A DNA stretch of 64,000 bases from Desulfitobacterium metallireducens DSM 15288 (lineage in GTDB: Bacteria; Bacillota; Desulfitobacteriia; Desulfitobacteriales; Desulfitobacteriaceae), in NCBI RefSeq assembly GCF_000231405.2, contig NZ_CP007032.1:1054001-1118000 (forward strand), written 5' to 3'. Positions within the stretch are counted from its first letter, which is position 1. Every line of letters begins with the position of its first letter. Below the pieces are notes generated by a model. It saw only the letters and a program-made list of their open reading frames with translations. It was not told where the DNA came from and made no database searches. Shown in pieces: positions 43,934 through 51,809 of the stretch. Both the position numbers and the translations under genes were made by a program.

Positions 43934-45292
43934 ATGTACTTTAGCCAATATAATTTGATTTTGCCGATGAAAGAAAATCCGAAGTTTCCATATGCGATTT
44001 TGAACTCGCTTTCAGGAGGGTTTGATCTTGTTCCTCAGGAAGATTATGAGAAACTTCAATCTTTGAAGCGAGGAGAAGTTGTCGAAGATACTGAATTTTT
44101 AAATTACCTACAAAGCCGAGGTTACCTTTATCAGGATAAGGAGGCCGAAAATAAACGTCTCCAAGAACGGTACCCAGAATTTAATAATGCGCTTAATGAA
44201 ACAGCACCACAAGTGCTTTTCGTACCCACATATACCTGTAATTTAGCTTGCCCATATTGTTATGAAAACGGGATTAAACACAAAAAGGATTTGGTTACGA
44301 AGGAAGTTGTAGATGCGTTCTTTAACCATTTGGCCCAGAAGTTTCCGAATCGTAAACCTTTCATTACCTTGTTTGGTGGAGAGGCTTTAAAAAATTCGAT
44401 AAAACAAAAGGAAATGATCGATTATATCGTGAAAGAAGCCGCCCGAGGCGGATATGCTATTTCAGCTGTTTCAAATGGCTACGATTTGAAGGAATATCTG
44501 GATATCTTACAGCAAGCGGAGATTAAAGAAATTCAGGTGACGGTTGATGGCCCTAAGCCGGTTCATGATCTACGTCGTCCTACTGCAGGAGGACAAGGAA
44601 CATATGACCGTATTATGGAGGGACTCACAGAGGCAATTAAACGAGAAATTCCGATCAATCTTCGTGCCGTCGTCGATAAAACAAATTTTGAGGATCTTGT
44701 GACCTTAGCTGAGGACTTCGAGCGTCGAGGTTGGCTGGATTTTCCGCCCCAACGGTTTAAAACGGCAATTGGCCGTAATTATGAATTGTTTGAATGCTAT
44801 GCCACTCCACAACATTTACTCGGGCAGGCTGACCATTGGGCTATGTTTATCGAGCTGGCCGAAAAATATCCTATTCTCAAAAAGTTCCACAAGCCGGAAT
44901 TTAAAGGGATCAATCACCTAGTTCAGACGGGGGAACTTTATTTACCAACTTATGATACATGCCCAGCATGTAAAACGGAATGGGTTTATGATCTCTACGG
45001 CGATATTTATGGTTGTACGGCAAGCGCCGGACAGGATGAATTTAAGCTCGGCACTTTTTATCCTGAGTACACCCTTAAGGCTAATGAAGCGAAAGAATGG
45101 GAAGATAGAAGTGTCTTAACCATTCCGGAATGTAAGGATTGCGATGTTAGCTTAATTTGTGGAGGCGGCTGTGGTGCTATTGCTAAAGACCGGACAGGTC
45201 GTGTGCAAGGACCGGATTGTCGGCCGATTAAAGAAATCCTGACGTTAGGTCTAAAGTATTATGGTGATGATCTTCTCAAAATGGGATTTTAA
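43934..45292 (+). CDS. Radical SAM/SPASM peptide-modifying enzyme
   Basis: This 452-residue enzyme has the radical SAM motif TYTCNLACPYCYEN near residues 98-111 (CxxxCxxC, binding the SAM-cleaving [4Fe-4S] cluster). A C-terminal SPASM region carries CPACKTEW, GCTAS, CKDCDVSLICGGGC and DCRP. These are the auxiliary-cluster Cys found in sactionine and ranthipeptide maturases. The N-terminal 90 residues (NLILPM, YAILNSLSGGFDLV) resemble the usual maturase lead-in. It follows the five-Cys peptide and precedes a ferredoxin gene. The substrate is inferred to be that peptide. Confidence 0.9.
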   Translation: MYFSQYNLILPMKENPKFPYAILNSLSGGFDLVPQEDYEKLQSLKRGEVVEDTEFLNYLQSRGYLYQDKEAENKRLQERYPEFNNALNETAPQVLFVPTYTCNLACPYCYENGIKHKKDLVTKEVVDAFFNHLAQKFPNRKPFITLFGGEALKNSIKQKEMIDYIVKEAARGGYAISAVSNGYDLKEYLDILQQAEIKEIQVTVDGPKPVHDLRRPTAGGQGTYDRIMEGLTEAIKREIPINLRAVVDKTNFEDLVTLAEDFERRGWLDFPPQRFKTAIGRNYELFECYATPQHLLGQADHWAMFIELAEKYPILKKFHKPEFKGINHLVQTGELYLPTYDTCPACKTEWVYDLYGDIYGCTASAGQDEFKLGTFYPEYTLKANEAKEWEDRSVLTIPECKDCDVSLICGGGCGAIAKDRTGRVQGPDCRPIKEILTLGLKYYGDDLLKMGF

Positions 45293-45306
45293 AGGGGAGT
45301 GCTCAT

Positions 45307-45507
45307 ATGCCAAGCTATGATATGGTTTGTCAGGAGTGCGGGCATAAATTCTCAGTTTTTTGTAGTATAAGCCAAAAAGATCAGCAGAAGTGTCCGCAAT
45401 GTGAGAGTTCGAAGATTAGCCAGAGATTTACGGCAGTTAATATTGGTGGTGGCAAAAGTAACAGTAGTAGCAGTGGGGCGTCAGTTCCAACATCAGGGTT
45501 TGGCTGA
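45307..45507 (+). CDS. FmdB-type zinc-ribbon protein (second copy)
   Basis: This 66-residue protein has CQECGHKF and CPQCESSKI zinc-ribbon halves, and a Ser/Gly-rich tail like that of the copy at 921 but without extra Cys. It is 14 bases after the radical SAM gene and probably in its operon. The family function is not settled. Confidence 0.82.
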   Translation: MPSYDMVCQECGHKFSVFCSISQKDQQKCPQCESSKISQRFTAVNIGGGKSNSSSSGASVPTSGFG

Positions 45508-45584
45508 GCAGGCTGCTAAGGAACCGTGAGTTCCTTTTAAGATAGATAAAGTATAGGAAAGGGCTATAGAGGGGAGGAATTTGA

Positions 45585-45788
45585 GTGTCCGCGTATATTC
45601 TTGAAAAACTCTGTCGAGGTTGTCAGAGGTGCGTTCATGCCTGTCCGCAAAACGCCATTCAAATGCTGTCTCATATGGCAATCGTCAACCCAAGGCTATG
45701 TATCGAATGTGAAGAGTGTATGGAAGTATGTATGCAAGGAGCTATTACTTTCCGCGAGAATAGGGAGGAGGTCAGCACTCATGGATGA
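45585..45788 (+). CDS. 2[4Fe-4S] ferredoxin
   Basis: This 67-residue ferredoxin carries CRGCQRCVHACP and CIECEECMEVCM, two full CxxCxxCxxxC motifs, each fitting one [4Fe-4S] cluster. GTG 45585 follows GGGGAGG. It is a plausible electron donor for the radical SAM enzyme upstream or for the NADPH-independent reductase (inference). It overlaps the next small gene by 8 bases. Confidence 0.9.
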   Translation: MSAYILEKLCRGCQRCVHACPQNAIQMLSHMAIVNPRLCIECEECMEVCMQGAITFRENREEVSTHG

Positions 45789-45954
45789 GAATCAGAAGAG
45801 AACAGCTGAAGCACGTCTTGATAAATTGCAGAAGGAGTTAGCTGACCTCAAGCTGCGTTGGCCGGCACATTCGCTAAAGCCTGCTATGCTCATTGAATTA
45901 GAGGACCTAGAAGAGGAAATCGATAATCTGAAAAACCTTTTAAGCGAAAAATGA
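45781..45954 (+). CDS. Small coiled-coil protein, 57 aa
   Basis: This short charged protein (MDENQKRTAEARLDKLQKEL and onwards) has two helical, Leu-heptad halves around a Pro-containing turn (RWPAHSLKP). GGAGG lies 10 bases before ATG 45781. It overlaps the ferredoxin gene upstream by 8 bases and the membrane protein gene downstream by 4, so it is a real member of this operon. Perhaps it is an adaptor; function unknown. Confidence 0.7.
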   Translation: MDENQKRTAEARLDKLQKELADLKLRWPAHSLKPAMLIELEDLEEEIDNLKNLLSEK

Positions 45955-46646
45955 ACTCAACTCTTCAAATAGGCCCTTTTGTACTTCAGACTCAAGGCTT
46001 AGTCATTATTCTTTCAGCGCTTCTCGGTTACTATAGTCTCAATTTTCGCTTAAAACGTATCGACGGTATTAAGGATTCAGAGAAAAGTCGGATCGTTGAA
46101 ACGATTGAAATCGCAGCAATTCTTGCGATTGTGATCTGGAAATTCAGCTTAATCTTATTTGATCCTGTGCGTGTTCTTACCTATCCTACGTCATTACTTT
46201 ATTTTTCTGGAGGAGAGCGAGGAATAGGGTTATCCGTAATAGCTGCCGTCACCTATATTTACTATCATTCAAAAAAAGAGACTCACTCAATTTTGCTTTA
46301 TGCGAATTTGTTGGCAGCTGGTTATTTAGTGGGTATGGGAATATACTCTTGGGTTGCGATCTTTGAAAATTTGAATAAGGCCTGGGTTTATGGAAGTGAA
46401 GTTGTTATTGCTATACTCCTTTATCAGCAGCACTTTCGAAAAAGTAAGGAAATTGCGTCATTCGAAAATCTGAATCAATCTTTACTTTGGTTTAGCTTAG
46501 GACAAATTTTTATTTCGTTTTTTAATCCATTGAAACAAAATTATTGGTGGGGTTTTTCCAAATTACAATTGGTCTTTTTAAGCCTTGCTGTTTTATGTAT
46601 TGTTTTTGATTTTGTTGTGGCAAACAGGAAAAAAGAAGTGATCTAG
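45951..46646 (+). CDS. Lgt-like multipass membrane protein
   Basis: This 231-residue protein has about seven membrane helices. The start (LQIGPFVLQTQGLVIILSALLGYY, in outline) and a FSGGERGIG loop resemble prolipoprotein diacylglyceryl transferase, but the Lgt catalytic His/Arg signature is not complete, so it is probably a paralogue with another role. Linked to CcdA and TlpA-type genes, it might replace a membrane thiol-redox partner (inference). Translation is coupled to its neighbour by ATGA. Confidence 0.6.
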   Translation: MNSTLQIGPFVLQTQGLVIILSALLGYYSLNFRLKRIDGIKDSEKSRIVETIEIAAILAIVIWKFSLILFDPVRVLTYPTSLLYFSGGERGIGLSVIAAVTYIYYHSKKETHSILLYANLLAAGYLVGMGIYSWVAIFENLNKAWVYGSEVVIAILLYQQHFRKSKEIASFENLNQSLLWFSLGQIFISFFNPLKQNYWWGFSKLQLVFLSLAVLCIVFDFVVANRKKEVI

Positions 46647-46656
46647 GAGGAGTTCG

Positions 46657-47373
46657 ATGGAGAATATCTCAGTTCTTTTTGCCTTCACAGCAGGAATGTT
46701 ATCGTTTCTTTCACCCTGTGTATTTCCTTTGATTCCAGCTTATGTCGCGAATCTTACAGGTTCAACCTATGGTGATACTCGGATTGAGGCTTCCAAACGT
46801 GTGCTCTTCACGCGTTCAGTCGCTTTTATTCTGGGTTTTAGTCTTATCTTTGTGTTGATGGGGGCATCTGCTAGTGTTGTGGGCCGCCTCTTTGCTGATT
46901 ATCGCGGCTTGATTCAAAAGATTAGCGGAATATTGATTATTATCTTTGGTTTACAAATGGCAGGAGTGTTAAAACTTCGTTTTCTCATGATGGAAAAACG
47001 CTGGGAAGGCAAGCCAGCAATGGAAAACTCGGTATGGCGTTCTTTGCTCCTGGGAGTTTCTTTCGGGGCAGGCTGGACTCCCTGTGTTGGCTTGGCCTTG
47101 TCCTCCATCCTTTTGTTGGCCGGATCCGCTGAGACGGTTTACAGCGGGATGTTTTTACTTTTTATCTATTCACTCGGTTTGGGGATCCCCTTTTTAGCTA
47201 TTTCGTTAATTATTACGTATTCCTTTAAGGTTGTGAAAGCTATCAACAGCAAATTAGGGATACTTTCGAGCATCAGCGGGTGGATTTTGGTGGGTATGGG
47301 GATACTATTGTTTTCCGGCCAATTACGGAAGATGAGTGCTTGGCTATCCCAATTTACATTATTTTTCTACTAG
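46657..47373 (+). CDS. ccdA: CcdA/DsbD-type thiol-electron transporter
   Basis: This 238-residue, six-helix membrane protein passes reducing equivalents from cytoplasmic thioredoxin to extracytoplasmic thiol proteins. The redox Cys lie in SFLSPCVFPLIPAY (TM1) and GAGWTPCVGLALS (TM4), as in CcdA. The internal repeat is clear. TAGGAGG precedes ATG 46657. It is followed by a TlpA-like thioredoxin gene, the usual recipient. The reductant could come from the Trx-TrxR fusion upstream (inference). Confidence 0.93.
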   Translation: MENISVLFAFTAGMLSFLSPCVFPLIPAYVANLTGSTYGDTRIEASKRVLFTRSVAFILGFSLIFVLMGASASVVGRLFADYRGLIQKISGILIIIFGLQMAGVLKLRFLMMEKRWEGKPAMENSVWRSLLLGVSFGAGWTPCVGLALSSILLLAGSAETVYSGMFLLFIYSLGLGIPFLAISLIITYSFKVVKAINSKLGILSSISGWILVGMGILLFSGQLRKMSAWLSQFTLFFY

Positions 47374-47387
47374 AGGAGATGAGCAAA

Positions 47388-47939
47388 TTGAAGAAATATT
47401 TAGCTATTATCGTTTTAATTGGCTTGGCTCTTTGGGGTTTTGGAAGTGTGCAAGGGAACCGCAGTACATCTAATACGTCTTCATCAAACCAAGCGCAGGC
47501 GTTGACTGTGGGTCTTGAGGTCGGCAACTTAGCACCAGATTTTGCATTACAAACGTTAGAGGGAAAATCAATCACGCTTTCCAGTCTTAAAGGGAAAAAG
47601 GTCATTCTCAATTTCTGGGCCAGTTGGTGTCCCCCTTGTCGGCAAGAGATGCCGGACATGGAAAAGTTCTACAAAGAAAATAATAACGGTGAAATTGAAA
47701 TCTTGGCTGTTAATCTAACGGATGCAGAAAAAAGCCGAGCAGATGTCCCGACTTTCATGAAAACCAATGGTATTACTTTCCCTGTAGTTCTAGATGAAAA
47801 GGGTAAAGTAGGTCAGTTGTACAATGTATCGTCGATTCCAGCTAGTTTTATCATTGACTCGAAAGGTGTTATTCAAAAAAAACTGGTGGGTCCTATGACG
47901 TACGAGTCAATGAAGTCAATGCTGACTGCCATAAGATAG
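47388..47939 (+). CDS. TlpA/ResA-type membrane-anchored thioredoxin
   Basis: This 183-residue extracytoplasmic thioredoxin has an N-terminal signal-anchor (residues 4-20), a Ser/Asn-rich linker, and a TlpA fold with NFWASWCPPCRQEMPDME near 79-96. The cis-Pro region is VSSIPASFIID. It would reduce disulfides outside the membrane, for example apocytochrome c, with CcdA. GAGGAG at 47373-47378 favours TTG 47388 over ATG 47379, which touches the site. Confidence 0.9.
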   Translation: MKKYLAIIVLIGLALWGFGSVQGNRSTSNTSSSNQAQALTVGLEVGNLAPDFALQTLEGKSITLSSLKGKKVILNFWASWCPPCRQEMPDMEKFYKENNNGEIEILAVNLTDAEKSRADVPTFMKTNGITFPVVLDEKGKVGQLYNVSSIPASFIIDSKGVIQKKLVGPMTYESMKSMLTAIR

Positions 47940-47941
47940 GA

Positions 47942-48970
47942 TTATAATACTAGGGTGAAGTAGGAGACTATAGAAACTAATACAGAGGCGATAAGCATTG
48001 CCACTAACGGGCGGAGGGCTCGAGAACGTAGGCTTGCTAGATGAACATTTAAGCCGAGTCCAACCATTGCAGCTACGAGTAAGAAGGATGAAAGGGTTGT
48101 AAGGGAATCCAAGACCCGTGTAGGGATGGGTAAGTAAGAGCCAATGAGGCTCGTGAGAATAAAACCTATAAGAAACCAAGGAAACGAAGCAGTTTGGGTA
48201 GTTTCTGAATTGCCTTTTGAATTATGGCGTACCCACAAGGTAAGAATTAGGCTGATAGGGATAAGAAGGAAGACGCGTCCTAGTTTGGCGAGTAAGGCCT
48301 CTGCCAATGCATCAGAGCCTACTGGGCCAGCAGCGGCTGCAACATGAGCAATCTCGTGTAGGCTTACGCCGCTCCAAATTCCGTATTGGATCGGGGTTAG
48401 ATGTAAGTAAGGATAGAGAAGGGTATAGGCAAGGGTAAAAAGTGTACCGACCAGGGCAATTATACCGGCTCCGATAGCGGTATCCTCTTCATTGGCTTTA
48501 ATAATTGGAGCTACAGCCGCTATAGCAGCTGCTCCACACACACCGGTCCCGATCCCTAAAAGCAGAGAAAGTTGTTTCTCACCCTTAAGCCCTTTGGAAA
48601 TAAGTAACGTAGTGGAGATGGCGATTACGATGGTGAGGGTATCACGAAGTAATAAGGGGATTCCTTGCTGAAGAATCATATTGATATTTAAACGAAATCC
48701 ATAGAGTATGATTGCAAAACGTAAGACTTTTTGAGCACTAAACTGAATGCCAGGGCGAAGGCCTTCTGGATATCCTAGGATATTTCGATAGAGGACAGCA
48801 ATCAAAATAGCGCACAGCATAGCGCCAATTCTATTGGTTATAGGCAAGTTGGCTAACCCCGTACCGAGAGCGGCAATGACGATCGTAAATAAGAAACCTA
48901 AGATAAACCGTAAGGAATAGGACGTTTTTGATGCAAATAACTTTTGAATTGTAAATTTAGTGCTAGACAT
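47942..48970 (-). CDS. YeiH/UPF0324-family putative sulfate or sulfonate exporter
   Basis: This 342-residue membrane protein has about 10 helices and belongs to the YeiH family of putative sulfate exporters. Motifs such as RFAIILYGFRLNI, GIGTGVCGAAAIAAVAP and WSGVSLHEIAHVAAAA are typical. The substrate has not been firmly shown for the family; links to sulfite and cysteine metabolism are known. AAAGGAGG precedes the start. It is divergently oriented to a LysR regulator, which probably controls it. Its end is just 2 bases from the thioredoxin gene on the other strand. Confidence 0.88.
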   Translation of the reverse strand: MSSTKFTIQKLFASKTSYSLRFILGFLFTIVIAALGTGLANLPITNRIGAMLCAILIAVLYRNILGYPEGLRPGIQFSAQKVLRFAIILYGFRLNINMILQQGIPLLLRDTLTIVIAISTTLLISKGLKGEKQLSLLLGIGTGVCGAAAIAAVAPIIKANEEDTAIGAGIIALVGTLFTLAYTLLYPYLHLTPIQYGIWSGVSLHEIAHVAAAAGPVGSDALAEALLAKLGRVFLLIPISLILTLWVRHNSKGNSETTQTASFPWFLIGFILTSLIGSYLPIPTRVLDSLTTLSSFLLVAAMVGLGLNVHLASLRSRALRPLVAMLIASVLVSIVSYFTLVL

Positions 48971-49104
48971 GATTTCCTCCTTTGTTTATATAATTAAGAT
49001 TGGCTGCAAATGTAACTTTACAGCGAGTTAAGAGCATCAAGCAAGAAGGATTTATTATACTTACGATAGGAAAATATTATTCTACGGCAATCGGAGGGTA
49101 CATT

Positions 49105-50001
49105 TTGATCATTGAACCCCTTGAAATTTTTAAAAAGGTAGCAGAAGAAAAAAGCTTTTCCAAAGCGGCAGAGGATCTCTTCCTATCGCAACCTGGGGTT
49201 AGTTTACATATCCGTAATTTGGAGAACGAATTTGGTACGAAGCTTATTTATCGTTCGTCAAAACGCGTTGAGCTCACTCCAGCAGGTGAAATTCTCTATC
49301 AACAGGCCTGTCAGATCATTAATCTTTATACGCAGGCTAAAGAGAAAATCAATCAAATCCAGAGTATTGTTACAGGAAGTCTGCGTATAGGAGCAAGTTT
49401 CACAATAGGTGAATACATACTGCCTGAATTAGTTAGCCAGATGGCAGCAAAATATTCGAAACTCGATGTTTCAGTAACTATCGCAAATACGGAAGAAATA
49501 GCACAGGATCTCAGCCAGAATCGCTTGGATATAGCCTTGGTTGAGGGACGTGTCAGTGCTACCGAGTTTATTCTTGAGTCATTCATGGAAGATGAGATGG
49601 TTTTAATTGCCCCACCGGGGCATCCTCTGACACTGTTAAACAAGGTGACTTTAAAGAATATGGAGAACCAAATATGGATACTGCGGGAGGCAGGCTCAGG
49701 TACACGAGAGTTCAGTGATCATTTTATGCAAATACTTAAACTTAAGATGCAGCATTCTTATGTATTCAGCAGTAATAAAGGGGTTAAGGCTGCAGTGGTC
49801 AGTGGTTTAGGTATTGCCTTAGTCTCACATTTAATTATCGAAAAAGAGTTAGTTGCGGGAGAATTAGTGGTGATACCGCTTGATCAAGAGGTTGTTAGGC
49901 TAGCTAGGGAATTTGTAATTGTCCGACTACCTGATAATTATTTCACAAAGGCTTCTGAGGTGCTCCTGGCAGAGTTGCATGGTTACAGTCGCAAATCTTA
50001 A
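49105..50001 (+). CDS. LysR-family transcriptional regulator (CysL/YeiE-like)
   Basis: This 298-residue LysR regulator has an N-terminal helix-turn-helix (EIFKKVAEEKSFSKAAEDLF, near residues 7-26, then SQPGVSLHIRNLE) and a type-2 periplasmic-binding-like effector domain (residues 90-290). TTG 49105 is supported by GGAGGG 6 bases upstream; the frame runs open from 49000. It faces the yeiH-like gene across 134 bases, as YeiE does in other bacteria. The ligand is probably a sulfur compound or O-acetylserine (inference). No T-N11-A box was verified. Confidence 0.9.
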   Translation: MIIEPLEIFKKVAEEKSFSKAAEDLFLSQPGVSLHIRNLENEFGTKLIYRSSKRVELTPAGEILYQQACQIINLYTQAKEKINQIQSIVTGSLRIGASFTIGEYILPELVSQMAAKYSKLDVSVTIANTEEIAQDLSQNRLDIALVEGRVSATEFILESFMEDEMVLIAPPGHPLTLLNKVTLKNMENQIWILREAGSGTREFSDHFMQILKLKMQHSYVFSSNKGVKAAVVSGLGIALVSHLIIEKELVAGELVVIPLDQEVVRLAREFVIVRLPDNYFTKASEVLLAELHGYSRKS

Positions 50002-50051
50002 TTTTAGAGATGCGAGTGAAAATCATAGAAAAAGTAGGAGGCGATTACCCA

Positions 50052-50267
50052 TTGAATGATCTAACTAAGCTAAGTTTAGCCGATCTTAAGCGGCGCTTGC
50101 AGACCCTTGAAGAGGAACGAGAAGAATTAGAAGAAGAAAAAAACTATGTTCTCAGACAGACAGGTCTTCATATTAGTGCAGTTAAAGCACAAAAATATCA
50201 GTCTGAGTCGGAGGCCTTGGCTCAATCTATTGCAGAAATCAAGGCAGAACTTGCAAAGAGGGGCTAG
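50052..50267 (+). CDS. Small coiled-coil protein, 71 aa
   Basis: This charged helical protein contains LADLKRRLQTLEEEREELE and later ALAQSIAEIKAEL, with a loop (RQTGLHISA) between. It is probably a coiled-coil hairpin. TTG 50052 follows AGGAGG at 50036-50041. It lies 48 bases before the first Sec glutaredoxin. Function unknown. Confidence 0.6.
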   Translation: MNDLTKLSLADLKRRLQTLEEEREELEEEKNYVLRQTGLHISAVKAQKYQSESEALAQSIAEIKAELAKRG

Positions 50268-50315
50268 ATCGCATTTTAGATTAGCCAAGTTAGGCTAAAG
50301 TAAAGGAGTAGGAAG

Positions 50316-50561
50316 TTGAAAGAAGTTATTATGTATGTTGTTCCGCTATGACCCCATTGTATACGCGCTAAGCGGTTCCTTAAGGGTAAAGGAATTAAAT
50401 GGGTTGAGAAAAATATTATTGTGCCAGCGCATAGAAAAGAAATGGGGAAAATAACTAATGCGCAATCTGTTCCTGTAGTTCAGGTGGGTAATCAGGTTTT
50501 GGTGGGCTTTTCTGCCCAAGAGTATGAGGAAACATTTAAAGAATGGGGATTAGATAAATAA
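50316..50561 (+). CDS. Glutaredoxin-like selenoprotein (UPHC), first copy
   Basis: This reads as one 81-residue glutaredoxin fold only if the in-frame TGA at 50349-50351 is selenocysteine (residue 12). The protein is MYVVPL-U-PHCIRAKRFL, then IKWVEKN and SVPVVQVGNQVLVGF, the standard glutaredoxin beta-strand and cis-Pro (SVPVV) pattern. The UxxC replaces CxxC. Translation starts at TTG 50316, 7 bases after AAAGGAG. A hairpin follows the TGA at the right distance (50376-50394). It would be about ten times more nucleophilic than a Cys enzyme, useful in thiol or peroxide reduction (family knowledge). Without Sec insertion it would be a 11-residue fragment. Confidence 0.85.
50376..50394 (+). other. 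Candidate bacterial SECIS hairpin for the first Sec glutaredoxin
   Basis: TTCCTT/AAGGAA with loop AAGGGTA starts 25 bases after the UGA, and a lower stem CCCATT/AATGGG extends it. The G-rich loop fits a SelB-binding element. Confidence 0.6.
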
Positions 50562-50604
50562 GCAGGGGATTGCTTAAAGAAGAGAGAGGCTGGAGTGATA
50601 AGCT

Positions 50605-51255
50605 ATGGTGAATGGTAATTTTCGTGATTATGCTATAGTCGCTTGCGGAACAATGATACCGGAACTAAACGCTTTGAAAGAAACTGGCTTTTTAGATGGA
50701 GTGCTTCTTTATACTGCACCAGGTCTTCATCAGGTGCCTGAGGAATTAGAAAAACAATTACAAAAACAGCTTGAAGTAGCTAAGGAACACGCGAAGAAAA
50801 TTATTGTGGTCTACGGCGGCAAGTATTGTTATATCAACATGAGAGATTCGTATCGTACGATTGATCGTGTTATAGATGAAATGCGCGAAGATGGATATTA
50901 TATTGCCAGGACTGAAGTGGAAAATTGCTTAGATATGCTCGCGACGGTGGAAGAGAGAGAGCAATTGGCAGAAGGTCAAAATATTTGGTTTTGTACTCCC
51001 GGATGGCTGAAATATCGGGATATGGTCTTTAAAGGTTGGGATAAGGCCAATGCTAATGAAAATTTTCCGCAATACACTGGCGGGGGAGTTATGCTTGACG
51101 GAATTGGTTTTTTTGATCAATATGCCATAGAACATGTGGAGGAAATTCTGGATTTCTCCGATTGGGCCGCAATACCGCTGGAAGCTCATTCAGTAAGCTT
51201 AGAGCGCTTAAAACAAGTTTTAATAGCAGCAATGGAGGAAAGTTCCTTTCAATAA
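50605..51255 (+). CDS. DUF1638 protein
   Basis: This 216-residue protein begins DYAIVACGTMIPELNALKE, then GLHQVPEELEKQLQKQL and IIVVYGGKYCYINM, a pattern I associate with DUF1638, which is linked to corrinoid and methylamine methyltransferase systems in some genomes. It has four Cys, including CTPGW. There is no signal peptide. It lies between two Sec glutaredoxin genes with short spacers, which is odd for a corrinoid-linked protein. Function here is unknown. Confidence 0.7.
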   Translation: MVNGNFRDYAIVACGTMIPELNALKETGFLDGVLLYTAPGLHQVPEELEKQLQKQLEVAKEHAKKIIVVYGGKYCYINMRDSYRTIDRVIDEMREDGYYIARTEVENCLDMLATVEEREQLAEGQNIWFCTPGWLKYRDMVFKGWDKANANENFPQYTGGGVMLDGIGFFDQYAIEHVEEILDFSDWAAIPLEAHSVSLERLKQVLIAAMEESSFQ

Positions 51256-51289
51256 ATAATTATAAAATATAATAAAAGGAGATGGAAAA

Positions 51290-51637
51290 ATGAAAGACGT
51301 GATCATGTTTACAACAAAAACCTGACCGTATTGTTCAATGGCGAAAGAGTTTCTTTCGCAGCATAAAATTCACTTCGTAGAAAAGGATATTAACGTGGAT
51401 ACTCAAGCTCAATCTGAGTTAATGCGACGAAATATTAGTGGTGTGCCTGCATTCTTTATTGGTGAAGATGTCGTGGTGGGATTGGATAAAGCAAAAATCC
51501 TCCAACTTGTCGATCATCGTATTATTGAATGTGAGAAATGTCAGACTAAGATGCGGGTACCTTTGGGCAAAGGGACAATTAAAGTAACGTGTCCGAAATG
51601 TGCCCATACTTTTAATGTAACTCCCAATTTACTTTAG
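51290..51637 (+). CDS. Sec glutaredoxin fused to an MJ0042-type zinc ribbon
   Basis: This 115-residue protein is continuous only if TGA 51323-51325 is Sec (residue 12): VIMFTTKT-U-PYCSMAKEFL, then EKDINVD and VPAFFIG, a glutaredoxin fold of about 76 residues. From about 82 it has CEKCQTKMRV and CPKCAHTFNV, a zinc ribbon of the MJ0042 shape. GGAGATGG precedes ATG 51290. An 8-bp hairpin follows the TGA (51341-51359). The sister gene at 50316 has UPHC and no zinc ribbon. Confidence 0.88.
51341..51359 (+). other. Candidate bacterial SECIS hairpin for the second Sec glutaredoxin
   Basis: GCGAAAGA/TCTTTCGC is a perfect 8-bp stem with loop GTT, 15 bases after the UGA. The codons still encode a normal glutaredoxin helix. 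Confidence 0.75.
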
Positions 51638-51658
51638 TGTTAATATGACGATAATTCT

Positions 51659-51696
51659 TTAAAATGCACCTGTAATAATTTACAGGTGCATTTTAA
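51659..51696. terminator. Terminator after the Sec glutaredoxin genes
   Basis: This is a 16-bp perfect inverted repeat built on AAAATGCACCTGTA and its complement with a 6-nt loop. The rest of the 369-base spacer (51638-52006) holds the operator pair at 51810 and no gene. Confidence 0.88.
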
Positions 51697-51809
51697 AGGC
51701 CCATTTTTCAAAGTGAGCCAGGGAGAGATCATGAGATGAGAGATTAAGTACTTGATGGTTTATAACCTTATGCTGCATAGAATAACTTAGTTATCAAGGT
51801 GATTTAATA

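Noticed and set aside
45601-45780. Upstream part of the frame that contains the small coiled-coil gene
   Set aside because: It overlaps the ferredoxin gene in another frame; only the portion from ATG 45781 has a ribosome site and fits a coiled coil.
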